Origin: Bacteroidaceae bacterium | GTDB lineage: Bacteria; Bacteroidota; Bacteroidia; Bacteroidales; Bacteroidaceae | Direction of reading: 5' to 3' | DNA length: 42,665 bases | Assembly: GCA_017453465.1 (NCBI GenBank) | Contig: JAFTEV010000018.1 | Span: 1 to 42,665 of the forward strand | In this document: in pieces, positions 1 through 6,765 of the stretch | Layout: each line of letters starts with the position of its first letter | Numbering within the stretch: position 1 is the first letter of the stretch | Notes under the pieces: model-generated | Told to the model about the DNA's origin: nothing | Database searches by the model: none | Seen by the model: the letters and a program-made list of their open reading frames with translations, nothing else | Program-made: the position numbers and the translations under genes

Positions 1-51
1 ATGCTTGAACAGGCGGCAGAATCACCTCCAGATGACAACGAAAATGAATAA
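1..51 (+). CDS. C-terminal fragment of an unknown gene cut by the window edge
   Basis: Frame 1 is open from the first base and closes with TAA at 49-51, giving an acidic tail that ends ESPPDDNENE. The first codon in the window happens to be ATG, but a 16-residue gene is unlikely, so this is probably the end of a gene that starts upstream. No function can be assigned from so short a piece. Confidence 0.35.
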   Translation: MLEQAAESPPDDNENE

Positions 52-336
52 GGGGGGCTTGTCACGAAAAAGAAACTATCCCGACTCCTGTCTCTCAAAG
101 AGTTGGAATAGCTATAGCTACGTTTAGCGGACAGTAATAAAAACAAAACAACCTTCATGTCAAAAAAGTGTTGGTGGTACGATTGCGGATAATCATAAAA
201 AAATACACTTTCAGCCGGACACCAAGGCGGTTTCCAGTTCCCAGCACAGTGCCGAACAAGCGGAAGGGACGCGAAATCCATGCCACAACGATACAAAATC
301 GTCCTATTTTCTGCCCTTTTTTGCCCTCGGTGGGGA

Positions 337-480
337 CAAAAGTCGTTCTTGTCCGCAATGAAAGTTGAAACAACGGCGTTGTTTGTAAAAACAATGAGCG
401 TTGTTTTTGAAAACAACGGCGATGTTTATAAAAACAACGCCGTTGCGTCAACTTTGTAAGCCGACAAGAATAATTTTGTT
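337..480. repeat. Palindromic intergenic element, AACAACG/CGTTGTT type
   Basis: Bases around 337-383 (CAAAAGTCGTTCTTGTCCGC, then AAAGTTGA and AACAACGGCGTTGTTT) are mirrored by 430-480 (AAAACAACGCCGTTG, TCAACTTTG, CCGACAAGAATAATTTTG). The arms pair over about 45 bases with a few mismatches. The centre carries further copies of the AAAACAACG/CGTTGTTTT word. The rest of the gene-free stretch 52-600 shows no convincing gene or RNA. Confidence 0.6.
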
Positions 481-600
481 TGGGAATGGCAAAAATTTCC
501 CCGCGCAGTGGGGCTGAGAGGGGAAGGAAGTGGGAGGGAGGGGAAAGCGAATTGAGAATGTTTTTTTAGACATGAATCATCATGGGATGACTTCTATAAC

Positions 601-735
601 TTGAACACAGAGACACAGAGGCACAGAGAGGAAATTAGGAATTAGGAATTAGGAATTAGGAATGGATACTCAAATTGTGAATTGTTAATTGTTAATTGTG
701 AATTCCTTAAAAACTCTGTGTCTGTGGGCTTTCTC
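601..735. repeat. Mosaic palindromic element ending inside a HEPN gene
   Basis: It opens with TTGAACACAGAGACACAGAG, continues with four AATTAGG-type units and the core GATACTCAAATTGTG, then TTAATTG units, and closes with CTCTGTGTCTGTG, which pairs with the opening words. The same modules in the same order make up the element at 3531-3662. Its right end coincides with the point where the HEPN-like reading frame loses family resemblance. Confidence 0.65.
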
Positions 736-783
736 CAGTTGCAAGCGGACAACGGTTTGGCGTTCTTGTTCGTTCAGGCTCAT
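685..783 (-). pseudogene. Truncated HEPN-domain partner of the MNT nucleotidyltransferase
   Basis: The ATG at 783-781 overlaps the TGA of the upstream nucleotidyltransferase by four bases (ATGA), the usual coupling in MNT-HEPN pairs. The reading frame starts MSLNEQERQTVVRLQLEKAH, which resembles the beginning of Bacteroidales HEPN proteins (MxLxxEERxxxVxxxxEKA). After about 20 residues it runs into the intergenic repeat word CACAGAGT and stops at 685 after 32 residues. A HEPN domain normally has 110-140 residues with an RxxxxH motif, and none of that is left. I read this as a remnant cut off by insertion or expansion of the repeat element. The family assignment rests on the short N-terminus and on context, so it is tentative. 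Confidence 0.55.
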
Positions 784-1097
784 AGCAGCACGATTTTGTC
801 TTGTTCTACATTCTTGTAATAGGGCATGAAGGACATGGACTGCCATTCTTGCTTTGTGTACATCTGTGGGCTGATGAGTTCGCCTATTTTCCAGCCAAGC
901 AGAGTAAAGGGGAAGGAGATGTTATCGTAGTCACATTCTTCCAGCAGTGGCTTGTCGAGCAGGATGAGCAGGTCCCAGTCGCTGCCCTTGTGGGCATCGC
1001 CACGCGCACGCGAGCCATAGAGCAACAGATGGCTGCCCAGAGGCAGGGTCTCCCTTGCCACTTCTTTAATGTTGTTGATTACTTCTGCTTGTTCCAT
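780..1097 (-). CDS. MNT-type minimal nucleotidyltransferase
   Basis: This 105-residue protein has the nucleotidyltransferase signature GSRARG at 28-33 followed by SDWDLL at 39-44, whose aspartates (D40, D42) would bind the metal-nucleotide. Its length fits the minimal nucleotidyltransferase (MNT) family. Such proteins usually pair with a HEPN ribonuclease-like protein and, in characterised systems, inactivate it by AMPylation, forming a toxin-antitoxin pair. Here the HEPN gene follows with an ATGA overlap but is cut short after about 20 codons, so the MNT appears orphaned. The gene starts only 4 bases after the stop of the OmpA-family gene and is probably co-transcribed with it. Family assignment is firm; the antitoxin role is inferred. 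Confidence 0.85.
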   Translation of the reverse strand: MEQAEVINNIKEVARETLPLGSHLLLYGSRARGDAHKGSDWDLLILLDKPLLEECDYDNISFPFTLLGWKIGELISPQMYTKQEWQSMSFMPYYKNVEQDKIVLL

Positions 1098-1101
1098 GTG
1101 T

Positions 1102-2184
1102 CTATTTCCCTACGATGATGACGCAGCGGTTCTGGGCGTTGTCGGCGAAGGGTTGCTTGGTGTCGCCGTAGGCGGTGACGGTGATTTGGCTGGCGGGCAC
1201 GCCTTTGGACTTGAGGGCCTGAGCCACTTTGTCGGCACGCTGCTGGGCGAGCTTCATGTTGTAGTCGGGGGTGCCAGTGCCTTTGTCGGCATAGCCCTCG
1301 ACGATGATGCGGCCCTGGGGGTGCTGCTGGCTCCAGGCGGCTACCTTGTCGATGATGATGGTGTTGTTGACATCGGTCTCACGGATGGCGTATTGCAGGG
1401 CTTCGTTGAGCGGGGCTTCTACGGTCTTGGTGACGATGCGCTCGGCGGGCACGGCCTTGGGCTGCGGGGTGGGCGGCACGGGGGTGACCACCGGGGGTGC
1501 AACGGGTGCGGCTGTCTGAGCTTTGCGGCGCGAGAGGCCGAAGCGGTAGGTGAGCGAGAGCTGGGTGGTGAGCATCCAGTCGCGCTTGTGCTGCTGGTAC
1601 TTGGCGTTCCAGTCGTCGCCCATTGCGTTCATGTCGGCTTCGAGGCCCAGTTGCCAGTGGCGTGAGAGGCGGAAGTCGAACATGAGGCCCATGCGGAAGG
1701 AGGTGCCGTTGTAGCTCTGCTGCGCGAGGTTGTCGCCCCAGATATTGCTGATGTTCTCCTGCACGGCGGCGAGGGGCAGGGTGGAAATGTTGTTCCCCCA
1801 GGCATGGTTGATGCCGATACCGGCCACAAGGCTGACGTCGAAGAGGTGGGGGCGGTAGTGGCGGGTGAAGAGGTTGCAGAGGTTGAGCAGGAGGTCAACA
1901 TCGGCGTTGATGTAGTTGAACTTGTATTTGTCGTCGATGCTGCGGAAGCCGCCTTTCGACTGCCAGCCGTTGACACCCACGCGGAGTCCCAGCTGCGGTA
2001 TGACCATGGCACCCACGCCCACGGTGAAGGTGGGGGAAAGGAGCTTGTTCTGGTCCACGTTTGTAAAGGTGGTTCCCACACCGCCCTGCAGTTGCAGGAA
2101 TCCGTAGGGACGGAATTTCTCTTGTGCGCTGAGCGTGGTGAGCGCAGACAGTGCCACGGCTGTAGCCAATAAAATTCGTTTCAT
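1102..2184 (-). CDS. OmpA-family outer-membrane protein
   Basis: The start is placed at MKRILLATAVALSALTTLSA, a clear signal peptide; an in-frame start 14 codons upstream would spoil it. Residues about 22-230 have alternating polar/aromatic strands typical of an 8-stranded outer-membrane barrel (YGFLQLQGGVG, LGLRVGVNGWQ, FRMGLMFDFRLS, LSLTYRFGL). A proline-rich linker (APPVVTPVPPTPQPK) leads to an OmpA-like peptidoglycan-binding domain, where EGYADKGTGTPDYN and QQRADKVAQAL supply the conserved Asp and Arg that contact diaminopimelate. It likely anchors the outer membrane to the cell wall. A -7-like box (TATTTTTG on the minus strand, 2213-2220) lies just upstream, and the MNT gene follows 4 bases after the stop. 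360 residues, a normal size for this family in Bacteroidales. Confidence 0.88.
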   Translation of the reverse strand: MKRILLATAVALSALTTLSAQEKFRPYGFLQLQGGVGTTFTNVDQNKLLSPTFTVGVGAMVIPQLGLRVGVNGWQSKGGFRSIDDKYKFNYINADVDLLLNLCNLFTRHYRPHLFDVSLVAGIGINHAWGNNISTLPLAAVQENISNIWGDNLAQQSYNGTSFRMGLMFDFRLSRHWQLGLEADMNAMGDDWNAKYQQHKRDWMLTTQLSLTYRFGLSRRKAQTAAPVAPPVVTPVPPTPQPKAVPAERIVTKTVEAPLNEALQYAIRETDVNNTIIIDKVAAWSQQHPQGRIIVEGYADKGTGTPDYNMKLAQQRADKVAQALKSKGVPASQITVTAYGDTKQPFADNAQNRCVIIVGK

Positions 2185-2212
2185 GGTTTGCTCTTTTTTA
2201 CATTTACTGCTG

Positions 2213-2220
2213 CAAAAATA
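2213..2220 (-). promoter_or_regulatory. Bacteroidetes -7 box for the OmpA-MNT unit
   Basis: TATTTTTG on the minus strand matches TAnnTTTG with N = TT and lies 29 bases before the OmpA start codon. No clear -33 TTTG is visible upstream. Confidence 0.45.
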
Positions 2221-2291
2221 CGACATTTTATTTGTTTAATGAAATAAAATAACGAAATTTGCTGAAAAATTGCAAAAAGGAAAAAGCCTGT

Positions 2292-3515
2292 ATGTATAAT
2301 ATAGATAATGTACGTGAAGATTTCCCCATCCTGATCCGTCAGGTGTATGGCCGTCCGCTGGTGTATCTGGACAACGGGGCGACAACGCAGAAGCCGCGCT
2401 GTGTGGTGGAGGCGATGGTGGACGAATATTATAATGTGAATGCCAATGTGCACCGTGGTGTGCACTTCCTGTCGCAGCAGGCCACGGAGCTGCACGAGCA
2501 GAGCCGCGAGACGGTGCGCCGCTTCATTGGTGCGCGCAGTGCGAGCGAGGTGCTCTTCACGCGGGGCACAACGGAGAGCATCAACCTGCTGGCCTTCAGC
2601 TTTGGCGAGGCGTTCCTTCGCGAGGGCGACGAAGTGGTGGTGTCGGCCATGGAGCACCACAGCAACATTGTGCCCTGGCAGATGGTGTGCGAAAGGAAGG
2701 GGGCGAGGCTGCGTGTGATTCCGATGACGGACGCGGGCACGCTCTGCATGGATGCTTACCGCCAGTTGCTGAGTGAGCGCACGCGCATCGTGTGTTGCAC
2801 CCATGTGAGCAATGTGCTGGGCACGGTGAACCCCGTGGAAGAGGTTGTGCGCGAGGCACACCGCCATGGCATCCCTGTGCTAATTGACGGTGCGCAGTCC
2901 ACGCCGCATTTCCCTGTGGATATGCAGCAGCTGGACTGCGACTTCTTTGCTTTTTCGGGGCACAAGATTTATGGACCCACGGGCATCGGTGTGCTCTACG
3001 GCAAGGAGGAGTGGCTGGAGAAGTTGCCTCCCTATCAGGGCGGCGGCGAAATGATTAAGAATGTGTCGTTTGAGCGTACCACTTACAACGAACTTCCCTA
3101 CAAGTTTGAGGCTGGCACGCCCGACTACGTGGCGAGTCACGCACTGGCTGTGGCTCTGGACTATGTGTCGGCGCTGGGCATGGAGAACATCTACCAGCAC
3201 GAACAGGCTCTGACACGCTATGCCATGGAGCAGCTGCAGCAGCTGGAGGGTATGCGTATCTTTGGCCCCCCCGCAGCGGAGGGGCAGCACGATGCAGTCG
3301 TCAGTTTCCTGGTGGGCAACATTCACCACCTCGACATGGGCACCCTGCTCGACCGCCTCGGCATTGCCGTGCGCACGGGTCACCACTGTGCCGAACCGCT
3401 GATGCACCGCTTGGGCATCGAGGGCACCGTGCGTGCCTCCTTCGGCCTGTATAATACAAAAGATGAGGTTGATGCGCTGGTGGCTGGCATTGAGCGCGTG
3501 AGGAAAATGTTTTGA
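2292..3515 (+). CDS. sufS: Cysteine desulfurase SufS
   Basis: A class V aminotransferase-fold cysteine desulfurase of 407 residues, the usual length for SufS. It takes sulfur from cysteine, using PLP, and delivers it for Fe-S cluster assembly on SufBCD. The PLP lysine is K225 in FSGHKIYGP, the PLP-stacking histidine sits in AMEHHSN (about 119-125), and the persulfide cysteine is C366 in RTGHHCAEPL, the group II (SufS) loop arrangement. The start at 2292 (MYNIDNVREDFP) follows an AGGAAAAAG stretch; an earlier in-frame start adds 11 atypical lysine-rich residues. The gene stands alone, divergent from ompA, while sufB, sufC and sufD lie at 33643-37085; in many Bacteroidales sufS follows sufD directly. 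A palindromic repeat fills the gap after its stop. Confidence 0.93.
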   Translation: MYNIDNVREDFPILIRQVYGRPLVYLDNGATTQKPRCVVEAMVDEYYNVNANVHRGVHFLSQQATELHEQSRETVRRFIGARSASEVLFTRGTTESINLLAFSFGEAFLREGDEVVVSAMEHHSNIVPWQMVCERKGARLRVIPMTDAGTLCMDAYRQLLSERTRIVCCTHVSNVLGTVNPVEEVVREAHRHGIPVLIDGAQSTPHFPVDMQQLDCDFFAFSGHKIYGPTGIGVLYGKEEWLEKLPPYQGGGEMIKNVSFERTTYNELPYKFEAGTPDYVASHALAVALDYVSALGMENIYQHEQALTRYAMEQLQQLEGMRIFGPPAAEGQHDAVVSFLVGNIHHLDMGTLLDRLGIAVRTGHHCAEPLMHRLGIEGTVRASFGLYNTKDEVDALVAGIERVRKMF

Positions 3516-3530
3516 GATTTTGGTTGAGTT

Positions 3531-3662
3531 TTGAACACAGAGAGACAATGAGGAATTAGGAATGAGGAATTAGGAATTAGGAGTTGATACTCAAATTGTG
3601 AATTGTGAATTGTGAATTATTCATTGCCCTAAACCTCTGTACCTCTGTGTCTCTGTGTTCAA
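3531..3662. repeat. Mosaic palindromic element between convergent sufS and deoxynucleoside kinase
   Basis: It begins TTGAACACAGAGAGAC and ends GTCTCTGTGTTCAA, an exact 14-base inverted match at the tips with further CTCTGTG units inside. The middle has AATTAGG units, the core GATACTCAAATTGTG and three GAATTGT units. It occupies nearly all of the 156 bases between two convergent stop codons and may act as a bidirectional terminator. Confidence 0.7.
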
Positions 3663-3671
3663 TTTAACTTC

Positions 3672-4292
3672 CTACATGTCTGGGAACAGACCAAAGAGGC
3701 GTGCGTCTATCTGGTCGGTAATTTTCTGGAAGTCTTCGGGATTCTGCTCGAACTTTAGTGTGTCGCCATCTACGATGATGAACTTCCCCTTGTAGTCCTT
3801 AATCCAGTTTTCGTACTTCTCGTGGAGTCCCTGCAAGAAGTCCATGCGCATGGCTTGCTCATAGTCGCGTCCGCGCTTCTGAATCTGGTTGACCAGCGTG
3901 GGGATGCTGGAGCGGATGTAGATGAGGAGGTCGGGCAGACGCACCGTGCTGATCATGGTCTCGAACAGGCTCAGGTAGTTGGCGTAGTCGCGGTCGTCAA
4001 TCATGCCCATGTCGTGGAGGTTGGAGGCGAAGATGTAGGCATCCTCGAAGATGGTACGGTCGAGCACGATGGAGCGGCTGGAGGCAGCAATCTCCAGCAC
4101 GTCTTTGTAGCGTTTCGAGAGGAAGAAGACCTGGATGTTGAAGGCCCAGCGTTTCATGTCGGCATAGTAGTCGGACAGGTACGGATTGTTTTCTACTGGC
4201 TCGAAGTGAGGCTCCCAGCCATATCGCTTGGCAAGCATGTTGGTCAAGGTTGTCTTGCCGCAACCTATGTTTCCTGCAATGGCAATGTACAT
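3672..4292 (-). CDS. Deoxynucleoside kinase (dGK/dAK family)
   Basis: A 206-residue P-loop kinase that phosphorylates deoxynucleosides in the salvage pathway. The N-terminus MYIAIAGNIGCGKTT holds the Walker A motif at residues 7-15. EPVENNPYL near residue 36 matches the substrate-binding E-P-V/x-x-N-P-(Y/F)-L motif of the family, VLDRTIFED near 75 supplies the catalytic DR(S/T) box, and the arginine-rich lid is at KRGRDYE (about 138). Bacterial relatives act on deoxyadenosine and/or deoxyguanosine; the preference cannot be told from the sequence. A -7-like box lies about 20 bases before the start. It is divergent from the B12 locus and convergent with sufS, and shows no functional link to either. 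Confidence 0.88.
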   Translation of the reverse strand: MYIAIAGNIGCGKTTLTNMLAKRYGWEPHFEPVENNPYLSDYYADMKRWAFNIQVFFLSKRYKDVLEIAASSRSIVLDRTIFEDAYIFASNLHDMGMIDDRDYANYLSLFETMISTVRLPDLLIYIRSSIPTLVNQIQKRGRDYEQAMRMDFLQGLHEKYENWIKDYKGKFIIVDGDTLKFEQNPEDFQKITDQIDARLFGLFPDM

Positions 4293-4312
4293 ATTTACTT
4301 AGTTTTTGTTTG

Positions 4313-4320
4313 CAAATATA
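4313..4320 (-). promoter_or_regulatory. -7 box for the deoxynucleoside kinase
   Basis: TATATTTG on the minus strand matches TAnnTTTG exactly and lies 20 bases before the kinase start. A TTTG at 4336-4333 on the same strand is closer than the usual -33 spacing. Confidence 0.5.
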
Positions 4321-4375
4321 CAAGCATTTTTTCAAAAAGAGGCTATTTGTGTAACGTTTTTTATGAAAACGCTTC

Positions 4376-4403
4376 TTGGAGTGCAGATTTTTCCTTACCT
4401 TTG
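4376..4403 (+). promoter_or_regulatory. Promoter of the cobalamin-uptake locus
   Basis: A TTG at 4376-4378 (-33 region) and TACCTTTG at 4396-4403 (perfect TAnnTTTG) are separated by 17 bases. Transcription would start just before the riboswitch. Confidence 0.6.
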
Positions 4404-4407
4404 CAGC

Positions 4408-4580
4408 GCATTTGGTTCCATGAAGGATGAAAAGGGAACGTGGGTGAGAATCCCCGACAGTCCCGCTGCGGTATTTTCCGTTAATCTGAACCACGTTGTT
4501 GCCACTGGACACAAGCGCTTGTTCCGGGAAGGTTTTGTGGGGAAGAGGAATGAGTCCGAAGACCTGCCAATATGCCAGTA
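4408..4580 (+). ncRNA. Cobalamin riboswitch
   Basis: The conserved parts appear in order: GGTTCC at 4414, AAAAGGGAACGTGGGTGAGAA leading into TCCCCGACAGTCCCGCTGCGGT (4430-4472), GCCACTGG at 4501, GGGAAGG at 4526, and GAGTCCGAAGACCTGCC at 4552-4568 (B12-box pairing region). This is the aptamer that binds adenosylcobalamin or related cobamides and normally represses uptake genes when B12 is plentiful. It is followed by a btuB-like receptor, which fits. Boundaries are approximate. Confidence 0.93.
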
Positions 4581-4581
4581 A

Positions 4582-4620
4582 GAACAGAACTCTCCCTCGT
4601 GGATTGGGGAGGCGGTTCTC
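4582..4620 (+). promoter_or_regulatory. Hairpin after the cobalamin aptamer, possible expression platform
   Basis: AGAACTCTCCC can pair with GGGGAGGCGGTTCT around a short loop. It follows the aptamer directly. There is no U-tract, so it may act on translation or RNA stability rather than as a simple terminator. Confidence 0.4.
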
Positions 4621-4731
4621 AATTAACAATTAACAATTAACAATTAACAATTGGAGTATCAGGCTTCACTGCCCATGTTACTCAAATTGTGAATTCACAA
4701 ATTGTCAAATTGTCCAATTGTCCAATTTGAA
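4621..4731. repeat. AATTAAC/AATTGTG repeat between riboswitch and btuB
   Basis: Four ATTAACA units are followed by AATTGGAGTATCAGG, a spacer, then TTACTCAAATTGTGAATTC and several AATTGTCC units. The two halves are partly complementary (CAATTGGAGTA with TACTCAAATTG). It places about 110 bases of repeat between the riboswitch and the start codon of the receptor gene. Confidence 0.6.
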
Positions 4732-4734
4732 AAA

Positions 4735-6765
4735 GTGTGTAAAAAACGATGCTTGTTCGTTGCACTCTGTCTGCTGACGCTGATGCGTGGAGCAGCGCAG
4801 GGGAGTGTGGAGGCCGATAGCAGTGCTGTCAGCCTGAACGATGTTGTGGTGTGGGGCAGCAGCAACGGAAAGGAAATCGTGCCGAGCCAACGACTGAGTG
4901 GCAAGCGGCTGGAGGGGCTAAGCAGTTTCTCCGTGGCCGATGCCATCCGCTACTTCTCTGGTATTCAACTGAAAGACTATGGCGGCGTGGGTGGCCTGAA
5001 GACGGTGGACGTACGCAGCATGGGCACCAACCACATGGGGGTGTTCTACGACGGCATTCAGCTGGGCAATGCGCAGAACGGACAGGTCGATTTGAGCAAG
5101 TTTTCGCTGGACAACGTGGAGAGCATTTCGCTCTACAATGGCCAGAAGAGCGACATCTGTCAGTCGGCCAAGGACTACGGAGCTTCGGGCGTTATCTACA
5201 TCAGAACCAAGCGTCCCCGATTTGAATATGGCAAGAACTACAATCTGCGCCTGAGCATGAAGGCTGGTTCGTTTGGTGTGGTTGACCCCTCGGTGTTGTG
5301 GGAGCAAAAGTTGTCAGACCACGTGAGCAGTTCCATCAGTGCAGAGTATCTTCATGCCACAGGCAAGTACAAGTTCCGCTATCGCCGTGTGCTCCACGAC
5401 GGCACGACGGCTTGGGACACGACTGCCACACGGCAGAACGGCGACATTGAGTCGTTCAGGGTGGAAGGCGGCTTGTTTGGCCGCATGACAGAAGGCGTGT
5501 GGAATGCCAAGCTGTACTACTACACCTCGAACAAGGGCATACCGGGTGCCATCGTGAACAACGTGTGGAAGACGAGCCAGCGGCAGTGGGACAGGAACTT
5601 CTTTGCGCAGGGCAATGTGAAGAAGACGTGGGGCAAGTATGAACTGATGGTGAACGCCAAGTTTGCCCGCGACTACCTGCACTATCTGGATCCCGACACC
5701 ACGAGCCTATATATAAATAATGAGTTCACGCAGTGTGAAACTTACCTCTCTGTGGCCAACCACTACAGCCTGACGGGCAGCTGGGACGTGGCTCTCTCGG
5801 CTGACTATCAGTACAACACGCTGGATGCTGACTTGGCCAACTTTGTTCACCCCAAGCGGCACACCATGATGTGGGTGGCTGCCACGACCTACGAATGGTG
5901 GCGACTCCGCGTGATGGCCAGTCTGCTGGGCACACACGTCTTCGACCGAAGCCGAAACGAGAAAGTGAGCCACGAGTCGTGCACCGGCAAGCTGACACCA
6001 GCGGTGTTCCTCTCACTCCATCCCCTGAAGAGCAAGGAGCTGAGTGTGCGTGCCTTCTACAAGAAATCGTTCCGAATGCCCACGTTCAACGACCTGTACT
6101 ACACCGACATAGGCAACATAGCCCTAAAACCAGAGTATGCCACACAGTACAACGTGGGGCTGCACTATGAACGCAGCTTCACCCGTCCCTGGCTGAAGCA
6201 CATCGAGGCCAAAGCCGATGCCTACTACAACCAGGTGGACAACAAGATTGTGGCCATCCCGAAGGGCAGCGGACAGTATCGCTGGATGATGATGAACATT
6301 GGCAAAGTGAAGATTCACGGCCTCGACCTCAGTGCACAAACCCTGTGGCAACCCCACCGCTACTGGACGCTCAACCTCACGCTGAACTATACCTACCAAC
6401 GTGCCCAGGACTACAGTGACCCCACCGACAACGACCCCGTGGCTGGCACCTGGGGCAGACAGATTGCCTACATTCCGTGGCACAGCGGTTCGGTCATCGG
6501 AAACCTCACCTACAGGAGCTGGGGCCTGAACTACTCGTTCATCTATGTGGGTGAACGCTACCACAACTCGTCCAACATTCCTGCCAACCACGAAGAACCC
6601 TGGTACACCCACGACGTGTCGCTGACGAAAGACTTCCGCCTAGGCCGTCAGCTGGCTTCCGTAGCTCTGGAGTGCAACAATGTGCTGAATCAACAATACG
6701 ATGTCATACTAAACTACCCCATGCCTGGGAGAAACTGGAAATGCGTATTAAAGTGGAATTTTTAG
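4735..6765 (+). CDS. btuB: TonB-dependent cobalamin receptor, BtuB-like
   Basis: An outer-membrane TonB-dependent receptor of about 676 residues. There is no in-frame ATG before the signal peptide. I chose GTG at 4735, which gives MCKKRCLFVALCLLTLMRGAAQG, a good signal peptide; TTG at 4702 is the alternative and adds 11 repeat-encoded residues. The plug domain spans about 35-150 (LNDVVVWGSS, FSVADAIRYFSGIQLKDYG, VDVRSMGTNHMGVFYDGIQL, VESISLYNGQ). A 22-stranded barrel follows, and the protein ends in phenylalanine (CVLKWNF), the outer-membrane insertion signal. The cobalamin riboswitch directly upstream and the BtuG-like gene overlapping its end by 25 bases point to B12 or related cobamides as the substrate. 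Confidence 0.9.
   Translation: MCKKRCLFVALCLLTLMRGAAQGSVEADSSAVSLNDVVVWGSSNGKEIVPSQRLSGKRLEGLSSFSVADAIRYFSGIQLKDYGGVGGLKTVDVRSMGTNHMGVFYDGIQLGNAQNGQVDLSKFSLDNVESISLYNGQKSDICQSAKDYGASGVIYIRTKRPRFEYGKNYNLRLSMKAGSFGVVDPSVLWEQKLSDHVSSSISAEYLHATGKYKFRYRRVLHDGTTAWDTTATRQNGDIESFRVEGGLFGRMTEGVWNAKLYYYTSNKGIPGAIVNNVWKTSQRQWDRNFFAQGNVKKTWGKYELMVNAKFARDYLHYLDPDTTSLYINNEFTQCETYLSVANHYSLTGSWDVALSADYQYNTLDADLANFVHPKRHTMMWVAATTYEWWRLRVMASLLGTHVFDRSRNEKVSHESCTGKLTPAVFLSLHPLKSKELSVRAFYKKSFRMPTFNDLYYTDIGNIALKPEYATQYNVGLHYERSFTRPWLKHIEAKADAYYNQVDNKIVAIPKGSGQYRWMMMNIGKVKIHGLDLSAQTLWQPHRYWTLNLTLNYTYQRAQDYSDPTDNDPVAGTWGRQIAYIPWHSGSVIGNLTYRSWGLNYSFIYVGERYHNSSNIPANHEEPWYTHDVSLTKDFRLGRQLASVALECNNVLNQQYDVILNYPMPGRNWKCVLKWNF

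Noticed and set aside
155-451. 98-residue minus-strand frame in the first gap
   Set aside because: It runs through the AACAACG palindrome and shows only repeat-derived residues (RRCFYKHRRCFQKQ).
358-459. 33-codon frame starting MKVETTALFVKT
   Set aside because: It lies wholly within the palindrome and its repetitive content follows from the repeat words; no sign of selection on the protein can be seen here.
601-735. CRISPR array
   Set aside because: Repeats are 6-10 bases, contiguous or nearly so, without uniform unique spacers, and no cas genes are present.
4702-4734. TTG at 4702 as the receptor start
   Set aside because: It would add 11 residues encoded by AATTGTCC repeats ahead of a good signal peptide that begins at GTG 4735; kept only as an alternative.
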